Positions 8,034 to 17,812 of a stretch of DNA of 64,000 nt are shown here, piece after piece. Under the pieces are notes generated by a model. The model searched no databases and was not told where the DNA came from. It saw nothing but the letters and a program-made list of their open reading frames with translations. The position numbers and the translations under genes are program-made. The DNA is from Asanoa siamensis (GTDB taxonomy: Bacteria; Actinomycetota; Actinomycetes; Mycobacteriales; Micromonosporaceae): assembly GCF_016862555.1 (NCBI RefSeq), contig NZ_BONE01000035.1:1-64000 (forward strand). The letters run 5' to 3'. Every line of letters starts with the position of its first letter. Position 1 is the first letter of the stretch.

Positions 8034-8067
8034 GGGTCCCTTCCCGCCGTCCCACGGGAAGGGACCC
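8034..8067. terminator. 13-bp hairpin, candidate terminator of the 8135 gene
   Basis: Arms GGGTCCCTTCCCG (8034-8046) and CGGGAAGGGACCC (8055-8067) pair perfectly around an eight-base loop. It lies 68 bases after the stop of the minus-strand ACT-GNAT gene. GC-rich stems without a U-tract are common actinomycete terminators. It resembles the hairpin at 19652-19682 in sharing a GGAAGGG/CCCTTCC core. Confidence 0.55.
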
Positions 8068-8134
8068 GGACCCATCCCCTACCCCCGGCGGCCCGGCCCC
8101 TCGTCGGGACCGTCCGTCGGAGCCTGTGCCGGCG

Positions 8135-9169
8135 TCAGCCCGACGCCGTAGTCCGATCCCGCAGCGGCACGGTCACGCTCGCGACCGCCCCGTCGCGCCG
8201 CACCGGCACGGCGTGGCCGAGCCGCAGCAGCGTCCGCACCATGCCCGGGTTGTCGGCGGCCGTGTGGGCCAGCACAGCGGCGCAGCCGAGCCGCTCGGCG
8301 TGCGCGAAGGCCCGCCGCACCAGGGCGGTGCCGACGCCGCGCCGCTGCCAGCCGTCCTCGACGACCACCGACAGCTCCGCCAGCGAGCCCTCCACGACCA
8401 CAGTGGCCATTCCGACGACAGAGCCAGCTCCCGGCGCCACGGCGAGCAGCGTCCGCACCCGCGTCGGGTCGAGCAGCCGGGCGAGCTGCGCCGGCCCCGG
8501 CACGTCGGCCGCGGTCAGGTAGCGGCGCCGCCGCGTGTCCGGCGAGCAGCGCTCGTGCATCGCCGTCACGGCCGGCCCGTCGTCCGGGGCCGCCGGGCGC
8601 AGCACCAGTTCCGCGCCGTCGGGCAGCAGCAGCGTCGCGGTCTCGGAGGCCCGCTGTGCCGCCGCGGCCGCGACGTCGACCAGGGCCTGCGCCCGCGCGT
8701 ACTCGGCCGGGGTCAGGTCGGGCGCCGCGCGCCGCACGTCGTAATGGCCGCCGGTCGGGTCCGGCAGCGCCATCGCGTGTGCCCGCATGCCGGGCGCCGC
8801 CGGCCCGGCCGGCCGCCAGCTCACCGTGTCGGCGTCGAGCAGGGTCCGCAGCGCATCGCCGAGCGCGTCGGGATCGCGGACCAGCCGGGCGGCCAGGCCG
8901 AGCACCCGGGTCGGCTGGTCGGCCAGGCCCTGCGCCTCGGCCGGCGCGATCCAGGCCTCGCGGCCCCGGCCCCGCTCGACCGCGGCCCGCAGGTCGGCCT
9001 CGGTCATCGGGTGCGGCGCGTCGACCAGGAACTCGTCGACCGCGCCGGCCTCGGTGGTGTGCACCTGCACGGCGAGGATGTTGACCGCCTTGAGCGCGAG
9101 GCTCGCGGTCAGGACGGAGAGGAAACCCGGACGGTCGTCGACCGTCGCGCGGATCCGCCACAACGTCAT
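8135..9169 (-). CDS. ACT-domain/GNAT acetyltransferase fusion
   Basis: A 344-residue protein. The N-terminal about 75 residues (MTLWRIRATVDDRPGFLSVL ... ILAVQVHT ... DEFLVDAP) form an ACT-type fold that normally binds amino acids. The C-terminal half, from about residue 195, is a GNAT domain with ELSVVVEDGWQRRGVGTALV as acetyl-CoA motif. A ligand-controlled acetyltransferase, possibly acting on protein lysines, is the natural inference, as in amino-acid-regulated actinobacterial lysine acetyltransferases. A strong GGAGG precedes ATG 9169. It lies 19 bases after a second ACT protein in the same direction, so the two are probably co-expressed. Confidence 0.72.
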   Translation of the reverse strand: MTLWRIRATVDDRPGFLSVLTASLALKAVNILAVQVHTTEAGAVDEFLVDAPHPMTEADLRAAVERGRGREAWIAPAEAQGLADQPTRVLGLAARLVRDPDALGDALRTLLDADTVSWRPAGPAAPGMRAHAMALPDPTGGHYDVRRAAPDLTPAEYARAQALVDVAAAAAQRASETATLLLPDGAELVLRPAAPDDGPAVTAMHERCSPDTRRRRYLTAADVPGPAQLARLLDPTRVRTLLAVAPGAGSVVGMATVVVEGSLAELSVVVEDGWQRRGVGTALVRRAFAHAERLGCAAVLAHTAADNPGMVRTLLRLGHAVPVRRDGAVASVTVPLRDRTTASG

Positions 9170-9188
9170 GCCCGTCCTCCTTCGTGTC

Positions 9189-9884
9189 TCAGGCCGCCGC
9201 GACCGGCGGCGCGGTGACCAGGTCGAGCCGGTCGCCGAGGATCACGGCGGCGGCCCGGACGAGCTGGGCCACCCGGTCGACCTCGCTGACGTGGAACGCG
9301 GCGGCCGGCATGTCCTCGCCGGGGCCCCGGGCGACGACCAGCACCAGGCCGGCCCGACCGAACGGCGCCACCGCGTACCGGGTGCCGTCCGGGCCTTCCA
9401 TCGGTCGGGCCCGCAGCGGCGTGACCTCCGGCAGCCCCGGCGACTCCGGCGCCCGCCAGCTCGCGCAGGCGACCGCCGGGGCCGCACCGGACCGGGCGGC
9501 CCAGTCCGCGGGTACGACCGCGGCGGCCGCCCAGTCCGCGGCGAGCAACCCCGGCACGGCGTCGACCAGGGTGGCCAGGCCGTCCGCGGGGTTCGCGGCG
9601 AGCTGGGCGAGCAGCTCGGAGTCGTGACCGCCGCTGGTGGGCGCGCCGATCGCCCGCCAGATGCCGTCGATGTGCACGCCGGGGATCGCACCGAGCCCCG
9701 CGTGCAGCCGATCCAACCTGTTGCCGCCCGGCCACACGACGGTGAAGTCGTCGACGGCCCGGCCACCCAACCGTTCCAGCACGACGACCTGGACGATGTC
9801 GGCACCGGCGACGCCGAGCGTGCGCGCCACCTGGCCGAGCGCCCCGGGCCGGTCGGGAAGGGTCACCCGCACCCGCAACAACAT
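9189..9884 (-). CDS. ACT-domain amino-acid-binding protein
   Basis: A 231-residue protein started at ATG 9884 (MLLRVRVTLPDRPGALGQVA), preceded by a G-rich Shine-Dalgarno; upstream codons in the same frame look non-coding. The first about 75 residues form an ACT domain (LPDRPGALGQVARTLGVAGADIVQVVV). The rest carries no recognised enzyme motif but reads as a GAF-like sensor domain (VAPFGRAGLVLVVARG, HVSEVDRVAQLVRAAA). It is the first gene of the pair with the ACT-GNAT fusion and could sense an amino acid for it. The function is inferred only. Confidence 0.65.
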   Translation of the reverse strand: MLLRVRVTLPDRPGALGQVARTLGVAGADIVQVVVLERLGGRAVDDFTVVWPGGNRLDRLHAGLGAIPGVHIDGIWRAIGAPTSGGHDSELLAQLAANPADGLATLVDAVPGLLAADWAAAAVVPADWAARSGAAPAVACASWRAPESPGLPEVTPLRARPMEGPDGTRYAVAPFGRAGLVLVVARGPGEDMPAAAFHVSEVDRVAQLVRAAAVILGDRLDLVTAPPVAAA

Positions 9885-10010
9885 CCCGTCCCCCCTCGTT
9901 CGCGTTGGGTCAAGCCTGCGGGTTGACCATTTCGTCCCTGTTGCCGAGGCGTGTCCCCGCAGATACAAGCTCGGCTTGACACCGTGAACGGCGTGCCCTC
10001 AACTGTTCAG

Positions 10011-11039
10011 ATGACCGAGGAGGGGCCGGCTGGGCTCGATCTGCGTAGTCTGTCCGGCTACCTGGGCACCCCGGTGTCCGCGTCGCTGATCCCCGGCGGG
10101 CGCTCCAACCTCACCTACTACCTGACCGCCGGCGGCGAGGAGCTGGTGCTGCGCCGCCCACCGCTGGGCCACGTGCTGGCCACCGCGCACGACATGGGCC
10201 GCGAGTTCCGGGTGATCTCGGCGCTGGCGGCGACGCCGGTGCCCGTACCCGAGACGGTCCGGTTCTGTCCTGACGAGACGGTCATCGGCGCGCCGTTCTA
10301 TCTCATGCGCCGCGTCGACGGCGCTGTGTTCCGTGACAAGGCGCAGACCGACCCGCTGGGCGCGGAACGCCGCCGCGACCTCGCGTACGCCATGATGGAC
10401 ACTCTCGCCGCCCTGCACTCGGTCAAGCCCGACGACGTGGGGCTGGGCGACTTCGGCCGGCCCGACGGCTTCCTGGCCCGCCAGGTCAAGCGGTGGAGCG
10501 GCCAGCTCGACAGGTCCCGCAGCCGGCCACTGCCCGATGTGGACGCACTACGCGACAGGCTCGCCGCGACCATCCCGGTGACGGCGGGGCCGGGCGCGAT
10601 CGTGCACGGCGACTACCGGCTCGACAACCTCATCGTCGCGACCGACGGCAGCGCGATCCGGGCCGTGCTCGACTGGGAGATGGCCACGCTCGGCGACCCG
10701 CTCGCCGATCTGGGCCTGCTGCTGACCTACTGGGACGTGCTCGGCGGTCCCGCCGCCGCGGGTGCCGCCGGCGTCGTCTCCACCGGGCTCGGCCCGCGCG
10801 CCGGCTTCCCGAGCGGCGCCGACCTGATCGCCCGCTACGTGGCCGCGGGCGGCGTCGACGTCGGCCCGCTCGACTGGCACGTGGCGCTCGGCTGCTTCAA
10901 GCTCGCCGTGATCTCCGAGGGGATCTACTACCGATACACGCTCGGCCAGACCGTGGGCGAGGGCTTCGAGCGGTTCGCCGACATGGCCGCTCCGCTCACC
11001 GCGTACGGGCTTGCCGCACTCGCATCCGTGGAGGGCTGA
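10011..11039 (+). CDS. APH-like phosphotransferase, LvaA/ACAD10-11 kinase type
   Basis: A kinase-fold protein of 342 residues with the start taken at ATG 10011 ([14 protein letters not shown]); in-frame GTGs lie slightly upstream. The APH signature is intact: the N-lobe [21 protein letters not shown], the Brenner motif [13 protein letters not shown] with catalytic Asp, and [19 protein letters not shown]. Its stop overlaps the acyl-CoA dehydrogenase start (TGATG). In Pseudomonas LvaA and in the kinase domain of ACAD10/11, such proteins phosphorylate 4-hydroxyacyl-CoA before elimination by the dehydrogenase-fold partner. That role is an inference here. Confidence 0.82.
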   Translation: MTEEGPAGLDLRSLSGYLGTPVSASLIPGGRSNLTYYLTAGGEELVLRRPPLGHVLATAHDMGREFRVISALAATPVPVPETVRFCPDETVIGAPFYLMRRVDGAVFRDKAQTDPLGAERRRDLAYAMMDTLAALHSVKPDDVGLGDFGRPDGFLARQVKRWSGQLDRSRSRPLPDVDALRDRLAATIPVTAGPGAIVHGDYRLDNLIVATDGSAIRAVLDWEMATLGDPLADLGLLLTYWDVLGGPAAAGAAGVVSTGLGPRAGFPSGADLIARYVAAGGVDVGPLDWHVALGCFKLAVISEGIYYRYTLGQTVGEGFERFADMAAPLTAYGLAALASVEG

Positions 11040-12253
11040 TGGACTTCGGCTTCGATCAACGCACCGGGGAACTGCACGAGGCGGTCAACGACTTCCTGAC
11101 CGAGCACGTCTACCCGGCCGAGCCGGTCTTCGCGGCCCAGGTCGAGCGGGCCGAGAACCCGTGGACCCGGCCGCCCCTGATGGACGAGCTCAAGGCGGAG
11201 GCCCGCCGGCGCGGCCTGTGGAACCTGTTCCTGCCGGGCACGCACGGCGCGGGCCTGACCAACCTGCAGTACGCGCCGCTGGCCGAGCTGCTCGGTCGCA
11301 GTCCGCACATCGCGCCGGAGGCGCTCAACTGCGCCGCCCCCGACACCGGCAACATGGAGCTTCTCGGCGAGTTCGGCTCGCCCGAGCAGCAGGCACGCTG
11401 GCTCAGCCCGTTGCTGGAAGGCACGATCCGGTCGGCGTTCTGCATGACCGAGCCCGACGTGGCCTCCTCCGACGCGACCAACATCGCCACGACCATCCGC
11501 CGCGACGGCGACTCGTACGTGATCGACGGGCGCAAGTGGTGGTCCTCCGGTGCGATGGACCCGCGCTGCGAGATCTTCATCGTGATGGGCAAGACGGATC
11601 CGTCCGCCGAGCGGCACAAGCAGCAGAGCATGATCCTCGTGCCCCGCGACACGCCCGGCGTGACCGTGCACCGGGGGATGACGGTCTTCGGCTTCACCGA
11701 CGGCTCGCACGGTGGGCACGCCGAGATCAGCTTCGAAGGGGTACGCGTACCCGCGGAGAACCTGATCGCCGCGGAGGGTGACGGCTTCGGCATCGCCCAG
11801 GCCCGGCTCGGCCCCGGCCGGATCCACCACTGCATGCGCCTGATCGGCATGGCGGAGCGGGCGCTCGAGCTGCTCTGCGGCCGGGTCGCGGCGCGCGAGG
11901 CGTTCGGCAAGCCGCTGGCCGAGCAGGGCGTGGTGCGCGACTGGATCGCCGAGTCGCGGGTCCGGATCGAGCAGGCCCGGCTGCTGGTGCTCAAGACCGC
12001 GTGGTTGATGGACACCGTCGGCAACAAGGGCGCGCACACCGAGATCCAGGCGATCAAGATCGCGACTCCGGCGATGGCCGAGTGGGTGATCGACAAGGCG
12101 ATCCAGGCCCACGGAGCCGCGGGCGTCAGCCAGGACACGCCGCTGGCGGCGCTCTGGACGTCGGCCCGCACGCTGCGCCTGGCCGACGGGCCCGACGAGG
12201 TGCACCGCGCCTCGCTGGCCCGCCGCGAGTTGCGGAAGTGGTCGCTGGCCTAG
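11039..12253 (+). CDS. Acyl-CoA dehydrogenase-family protein (ACAD11/LvaC-like)
   Basis: A 404-residue flavoprotein. The start at ATG 11039 overlaps the kinase stop by one base. Visible signatures are [16 protein letters not shown] near residue 140, [11 protein letters not shown], a FAD-binding [18 protein letters not shown], and [17 protein letters not shown] near 360. This pattern is typical of the ACAD10/ACAD11-like branch rather than short-chain fatty-acyl dehydrogenases. With the coupled APH-like kinase it should handle phosphorylated 4-hydroxyacyl-CoA or a similar substrate. It ends four bases into the convergent VOC gene. Confidence 0.85.
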   Translation: MDFGFDQRTGELHEAVNDFLTEHVYPAEPVFAAQVERAENPWTRPPLMDELKAEARRRGLWNLFLPGTHGAGLTNLQYAPLAELLGRSPHIAPEALNCAAPDTGNMELLGEFGSPEQQARWLSPLLEGTIRSAFCMTEPDVASSDATNIATTIRRDGDSYVIDGRKWWSSGAMDPRCEIFIVMGKTDPSAERHKQQSMILVPRDTPGVTVHRGMTVFGFTDGSHGGHAEISFEGVRVPAENLIAAEGDGFGIAQARLGPGRIHHCMRLIGMAERALELLCGRVAAREAFGKPLAEQGVVRDWIAESRVRIEQARLLVLKTAWLMDTVGNKGAHTEIQAIKIATPAMAEWVIDKAIQAHGAAGVSQDTPLAALWTSARTLRLADGPDEVHRASLARRELRKWSLA

Positions 12254-12960
12254 AGGTCGAGGAGCTCCGGGTCCGCGACGGACGCCCTGACCGCTCGGCG
12301 CTCGTCGTCGGTCAGGGTGAGCTCCCGCAGCCGTCGGGCCCACTCATCGGTAGGCCGGCCCAGGGCGGTGGCGAGCTCCACCAACTGGGCGAGCGCCAGG
12401 GCCCGGTCGCGCGCCGGCGCGGTCTCGCCGTGCCGGCGCAGGCCGGAGTTGAGCGCGCGGAAGGCGGCCAGGTCGTCCTCCTTGAACTCCCGCAGGATCC
12501 GGGCGTTGTCGAGGACCTTGGCGAGGCCGGTCAGCTCCGTCGAGCCGCCGTACTCCAACTCGGCCGGCTCGTCGCGCTGGATGAAGACGACCGAGTTGCC
12601 GGACGGATCCATGATCGTGAACCGCGAGGCCCCCGGCCGGTACCGGGTGATCCGGGGCAGGCCCTTGGCCAGCACCTTCCCGTACGCGCCGCGCATCTTC
12701 CCGACGAAGGCGGCGTGATAGGGCGCGACCTCGTCGACCATCACGAGGCAACCGCCGGTGGTCTCCTCGGCGGGGTCGACGCCCTTGGCCGCCCGCCCGT
12801 AGTGGATGTCGACCGACCGCCAGGCGAAGGCGAGATAGAGGTACGGCCGGCGCTGGTCCCAGGTCACCTCGAAGCCGAGCGCCCGCCAGAACGCGAGGGT
12901 CTCGTCGGGCGCCACGCACGGCAGCAGCGGCACCATGGTCTCGTTGGCGGGCACATGCAT
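12250..12960 (-). CDS. VOC/glyoxalase-fold protein
   Basis: A 236-residue protein beginning [31 protein letters not shown] lies eight bases before ATG 12960. The N-terminal about 125 residues form the vicinal-oxygen-chelate fold ([37 protein letters not shown]). The C-terminal third is charged and helical with no recognised domain. Proteins of this kind serve as bleomycin-type binding proteins, dioxygenases or lyases; the usual metal ligands are not fully readable here. Divergent from the GNAT gene at 13065. Confidence 0.7.
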   Translation of the reverse strand: MHVPANETMVPLLPCVAPDETLAFWRALGFEVTWDQRRPYLYLAFAWRSVDIHYGRAAKGVDPAEETTGGCLVMVDEVAPYHAAFVGKMRGAYGKVLAKGLPRITRYRPGASRFTIMDPSGNSVVFIQRDEPAELEYGGSTELTGLAKVLDNARILREFKEDDLAAFRALNSGLRRHGETAPARDRALALAQLVELATALGRPTDEWARRLRELTLTDDERRAVRASVADPELLDL

Positions 12961-13064
12961 CGGCGACACCCTTTCGACGACCGGCAGTCTGCCAAACCGC
13001 CGGCCGACTCGCACATGGCCGGCCACGATAATCGGGTGTGCGAGCCGCGCTCATGATTGGCACG

Positions 13065-13640
13065 ATGGGCGACGTGTTGGAACTGCACCCGACCTACCCC
13101 GTACGCACCGAGCGCCTGCTGCTGCGCCCGCTCACGACCGCCGACACCGACGCCCTGCTGGCCTACCGCAGCCGGCCCGACGTGTGCCGGTACGTGCCGT
13201 TCGAGCCGATGACCCCCGAGGTGATCGCCGACCGCCTGGCCGGGATGTGGGCGACGACGTCGCTGACCGACGAGGGCCAGGCGCTGACGCTGGGCATCGA
13301 GCTGGCGGCGACGGGCCAGCTCGTCGGCGACGTGGTGCTCTTCTTCCACAGCCGCCTGCACCGCGGCGGCGAGATCGGCTACGTGGTCAACCCCGACTTC
13401 GAGGGCAACGGGTACGCGACGGAAGCGTCCCGCGCCCTGCTCGGCCTGGCCTTCGACGACCTGGGCCTGCACCGCGTGATCGGCCGCATCGACGAACGCA
13501 ACGAGCCGTCGGCCAAGGTCCTGCGCCGCCTGGGCCTGCGCCAGGAGGCCCGGCTGGTGCACAACGAACTCGTCAAGGGCGAGTGGAGCACGGAGCTGGA
13601 CTTCGCGATCCTGGCCGACGAATGGCGCGCCCAGCGGTGA
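13065..13640 (+). CDS. RimJ/RimL-type GNAT acetyltransferase
   Basis: A protein of 191 residues with the start at ATG 13065 (MGDVLELHPTYPVRTERLLL). LRPLTTADTDALLAYRSRPDVCRYVPFEP, the acetyl-CoA loop EIGYVVNPDFEGNGYATEAS and HRVIGRIDERNEPSAKVLRRL identify the RimJ/RimL group that acetylates ribosomal-protein N-termini or small molecules. Its TGA overlaps the GTG of the arginase-family gene (GTGA), so the two are translationally coupled. Alternative ATGs lie 12 and 27 bases upstream. The substrate is unknown. Confidence 0.8.
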   Translation: MGDVLELHPTYPVRTERLLLRPLTTADTDALLAYRSRPDVCRYVPFEPMTPEVIADRLAGMWATTSLTDEGQALTLGIELAATGQLVGDVVLFFHSRLHRGGEIGYVVNPDFEGNGYATEASRALLGLAFDDLGLHRVIGRIDERNEPSAKVLRRLGLRQEARLVHNELVKGEWSTELDFAILADEWRAQR

Positions 13641-14470
13641 CCCACCCGGGCGCGCCCGCAGGCTTCCTGACGACGGCGCTCTGTGTGCCGCAGTGGCAGG
13701 GCTCGAGCGCGCCGTCGGCGCGGCGCCTGTCGGTGGGGGCGCACCGCACGGCGGCGCTCCTGCCGGCTGACCGGGTCGTCACCGTGCCGGTGCGGGACGA
13801 CCCGGGCGAGTTCGACCAGGGCGTGAAGGCGCTCGACGTGCTGGTGGCCAACCTGCGGGCGACCGAGGCGGCCCTGGCCACGATCGAGGGCCAGGTCTTC
13901 ACGGCCGGCGGCGAGTGCGGGGTGGACCTGGCCCCGATCACCGCGGCCCACGCCCGCTACGGGGACGACCTCACGGTGCTCTGGTTCGACGCGCATCCGG
14001 ACCTCTACACACCGCGTACGCTGCCGTCGGGCTCGTTCCACGGCATGGTGCTGCGCACGCTGCTCGGCGACGGCCCGGCGCCGCTGGTCCCGGCCGACCC
14101 GCTCCGCCCGCCACAGGTGATCCTCGCCGGCGTCCGGGCGGGCGACCGCACCGAGCACGAATACCTGGCCCACACGGGCATCCGCGCCCACGGCGTCGCC
14201 GACCTGGAGTCAGCGGTCGAGGGATTGTCGGGCCCGGTCTACGTACACATCGACCTGGACGTCCTCGACCCGGCGTCGTTCGCCTCGGTCGGCTACCCGG
14301 AACCCGCCGGCGTCACCCCTGACCGCCTGGCCACCCTGCTCGCGACCCTGGACACCGTGGTCGGCGCGGCGATCACCGAACACGCCCCGGCGGAAGGCCC
14401 GCCCGACACGACCGAGGCCGAGATCATCCGCGGCCTCGCCACCGCCCTCCGCTTTTCACGGGCGAGCTGA
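13637..14470 (+). CDS. Arginase/agmatinase-family ureohydrolase
   Basis: A 277-residue member of the arginase fold, which uses two manganese ions to hydrolyse guanidino or formimidoyl substrates. Metal-ligand motifs are visible: GGECGVDLAP near residue 87 (in place of GGDHS), WFDAHPDLYTP, GSFHGM, and VHIDLDVLDP near 200. The start GTG 13637 overlaps the preceding stop; an ATG at 13622 would give five more residues and a 19-base overlap. The short length and altered first motif point to an arginase-like protein of unknown substrate rather than classical RocF. Confidence 0.8.
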   Translation: MTHPGAPAGFLTTALCVPQWQGSSAPSARRLSVGAHRTAALLPADRVVTVPVRDDPGEFDQGVKALDVLVANLRATEAALATIEGQVFTAGGECGVDLAPITAAHARYGDDLTVLWFDAHPDLYTPRTLPSGSFHGMVLRTLLGDGPAPLVPADPLRPPQVILAGVRAGDRTEHEYLAHTGIRAHGVADLESAVEGLSGPVYVHIDLDVLDPASFASVGYPEPAGVTPDRLATLLATLDTVVGAAITEHAPAEGPPDTTEAEIIRGLATALRFSRAS

Positions 14471-14549
14471 GGTCGTCTGTGTCCCGTAGCGATCCGCGAC
14501 GCGTGCGAAAATAGGGCCGGGCGACGAGCAGGCGAGGAGGTGGTCAGCT

Positions 14550-15110
14550 GTGACGGCGGCATCCCTAGAACATGTCGGTCCGTGGACCGAGGACGAGTAC
14601 TTCGATCTAGGCAAGACCCTCCAGCGCATCGAGCTGTTCGACGGGAGTCTGCTCGTGAGTCCGGCCCCGAGCAAGCGCCACCAGCGCGTGAGCCGCAAGC
14701 TCGCCGCGATGCTGGACGTGACCGCGGAGCCCGCCGGCCTCACCGTGTACGAGGCGGTCAACCTACGCCTCAAGGCCAACCGCGTCGTGATCCCTGATCT
14801 CGTGGTCGCGGACACCGACGAGGACGGTTCGATCGTCGAGGCCGCCGAGGTGCGCCTCGTGGGCGAGATCGTCTCGCCGAGCAACGCGATCGCCGACCGG
14901 GTCCTCAAGATGCAGCTTTACGCGATGGCCGGGATTCCGGCCTACCTTCTCGTCGAGACCGAGACCGAGACCGAGGCCGACTCCCCCGTGCTCCGGCTGT
15001 TCGTGCTGCGCGGCGAGCACTACGTGCTCGCGGCCGAGGCCACACCGGGTGAGCGCCTCCAGGCCACCGAGCCGCTGGCGCTGGACATCCCGGTGGCCGG
15101 CCCCGTCTAG
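14550..15110 (+). CDS. Uma2-family PD-(D/E)XK nuclease-like protein (copy 1)
   Basis: A 186-residue protein starting at GTG 14550 with GAGGAGG upstream. The Uma2 (DUF820) core is visible: RIELFDGSLLVSPAPSKRHQ, VVIPDLVVADTDEDG (catalytic Asp region) and LVGEIVSPSNAIADR (E-x-V). Many Uma2 proteins occur as multiple copies in actinomycetes and cyanobacteria with no settled function. A second, clearly related copy lies at 30377-30970. A short GAGACC repeat inside the gene encodes an acidic ETETE run near residue 140. Confidence 0.8.
   Translation: MTAASLEHVGPWTEDEYFDLGKTLQRIELFDGSLLVSPAPSKRHQRVSRKLAAMLDVTAEPAGLTVYEAVNLRLKANRVVIPDLVVADTDEDGSIVEAAEVRLVGEIVSPSNAIADRVLKMQLYAMAGIPAYLLVETETETEADSPVLRLFVLRGEHYVLAAEATPGERLQATEPLALDIPVAGPV
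14955..14978 (+). repeat. GAGACC hexamer repeat inside Uma2 copy 1
   Basis: Three perfect GAGACC units are followed by one GAGGCC. They encode alternating Glu-Thr residues in a loop that is shorter in the second Uma2 copy. A slippage-prone microsatellite is the simple reading; unit changes would keep the reading frame. Confidence 0.6.
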
Positions 15111-15137
15111 CCCACGACCTGTTCCTACGATCGTCGC

Positions 15138-15371
15138 GTGACGGACGATCGGCGCACCGGGACCACGACGGGCAGCACGCGGGAGTGGCGGGTCGAGGAA
15201 GGGTGGGGTGTGGTCGACTCGCCGGATACGCCTGGTGGGTGTTGGGTGCATTTCAGCCAGATCGAGATGGCCGGCTACCGGGCCCTCGCGCCCGGGCAGG
15301 TGGTGCGGCTCGAGTGGGAAGCGCCCGGGCAGGACGGCTACGACTTCCGGGCCGTCACGGTCGTGCCCTAG
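15138..15371 (+). CDS. Cold-shock-domain-like small protein
   Basis: A 77-residue protein starting at GTG 15138. The segment REWRVEEGWGVVDSPDTPGG, then CWVHFSQIEMAGYRAL and PGQVVRLEWEAPGQDGYDFRA, follows the five-strand cold-shock fold (compare GFG, VFVHFS, V.F). It lacks the classical KGFGFI RNP1 aromatic set, so nucleic-acid binding may be altered. Similar divergent CSD proteins are common in actinomycetes. It overlaps the convergent cebR stop by four bases. Confidence 0.7.
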   Translation: MTDDRRTGTTTGSTREWRVEEGWGVVDSPDTPGGCWVHFSQIEMAGYRALAPGQVVRLEWEAPGQDGYDFRAVTVVP

Positions 15372-16414
15372 GCGCTCGCGCGCTCCACCAGCGACGTGTC
15401 CAGCAGGACGTAGGGCTGCGGGATGTCCGCGCGGCGGATGCGGGCCACCAGCAAGCGGGCCATTTCCCGGCCCATCTCCTCGATCGGCTGGTGCACCGTC
15501 GTCAGCGGCGGGTTCGACTGCCGGGCGATCGGGGCGTCGTCGAAACCCACCACCGCCACGTCGTCCGGGACCCGGCAGCCCGCCTCCTGCAGCGCGCGCA
15601 GCGCGCCGAAGGCCATCAGGTCCGACGCCGCGAAGACCGCGTCGAGGTCGGGTGTCTCCTCCAGCAGCCGGCGCATCGCCGCCGTGCCACTCGCCTCGCT
15701 GAAGTCGCCGTACGCGATCAGGTTCTCCGCCACCCGCGCGCCCGTCGCCTCGACCGCCTGGCGGTAGCCCGCCAGCCTCGTCACGCCGGCGCCCATGTCC
15801 TGGGGGCCCGCGATCGTCGCCACCGTGCGGCGGCCGCGGCCGAACAGGTACTCGACGGCCTGCCGGGCCCCGCCCGCGTTGTCGACGTCGACGTAGTAGG
15901 CCTGCTGCGCCCCCGGCTCCAGCATCCGCGCCGGCCGGCCGCCCAGCACCGTCGGCAGGCCGCGCTGCTCCAGCAGCGTCGGCAGCGGGTCGGCGTCGTG
16001 CAGCGAGAGCAGCAGCACGCCGTCGATGTGCTGGTTGGTCAGGTGGTGCTCGATCCGCTCCCGCTCGGCCGGCGACTGCGCCATCGCGAGCCACAGCTGC
16101 ATCGACGTGTCGAGCAGGCCCGAGCTGACGCCGCGCACTATCGCGGCGAAGAACGGCTCGCCGAAGACCCGCTCCTCCGACTCCGAGACGACCAGGGCGA
16201 CCGAGTCGGTGCGCTGGGTGACCAGGGCCCGGGCCGCGCGGTTGGGGACGTAGCCGAGCTCGGCGATCGCCGCCTGCACCGCCGCCCGGGCCTCCGGGCT
16301 GACCTGTGGTGAGCCGTTGACCACCCGGGAGACGGTGCCCCGGCCGACCCCGGCCCGCGCGGCGACCGCGTCGAGGGTGGGTCGGCCGAGGGACCGGGTG
16401 CGCTGGGTAGTCAT
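15368..16414 (-). CDS. cebR: LacI-family repressor, probable CebR
   Basis: A 348-residue repressor with an N-terminal LacI HTH (PTLDAVAARAGVGRGTVSRV, then NGSPQVSPEAR and the hinge LGYVPNRAARAL) and a periplasmic-binding-protein-like effector domain. It follows bglC in the same direction, 48 bases after its stop, at the end of the ceb operon. Known CebR proteins repress cellobiose uptake genes by binding TGGGAGCGCTCCCA and release on cello-oligosaccharide binding. Three copies of that sequence lie before cebE, strongly supporting the assignment. In Streptomyces the repressor gene is placed elsewhere in the cluster. Confidence 0.85.
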   Translation of the reverse strand: MTTQRTRSLGRPTLDAVAARAGVGRGTVSRVVNGSPQVSPEARAAVQAAIAELGYVPNRAARALVTQRTDSVALVVSESEERVFGEPFFAAIVRGVSSGLLDTSMQLWLAMAQSPAERERIEHHLTNQHIDGVLLLSLHDADPLPTLLEQRGLPTVLGGRPARMLEPGAQQAYYVDVDNAGGARQAVEYLFGRGRRTVATIAGPQDMGAGVTRLAGYRQAVEATGARVAENLIAYGDFSEASGTAAMRRLLEETPDLDAVFAASDLMAFGALRALQEAGCRVPDDVAVVGFDDAPIARQSNPPLTTVHQPIEEMGREMARLLVARIRRADIPQPYVLLDTSLVERASA

Positions 16415-16462
16415 CGTTTCGCTCCTCCGCCGGCGGCTGGCCGGCGTTTCGGTGCGCCGCGC

Positions 16463-17808
<1,346 letters not shown>

Positions 17809-17812
<4 letters not shown>

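Larger units (their letters stand above)
7760..8134. other. 375-base intergenic region with small-RNA candidate and hairpins
   Basis: No protein-coding gene was supported in this gap between two minus-strand genes. It holds, from left to right, a candidate plus-strand small RNA ending in a U-tract terminator (about 7904-7978), a 33-base hairpin (7996-8028) and a 13-bp-stem hairpin (8034-8067). Beyond 8067 the sequence is C-rich with no evident structure. Confidence 0.7.

Noticed and set aside
7885-8067. 6C RNA as identity for the intergenic RNA
   Set aside because: 6C RNAs carry two hairpins with C-rich loops; here the loops are GACTAC and TGGGCG, so the family does not fit.
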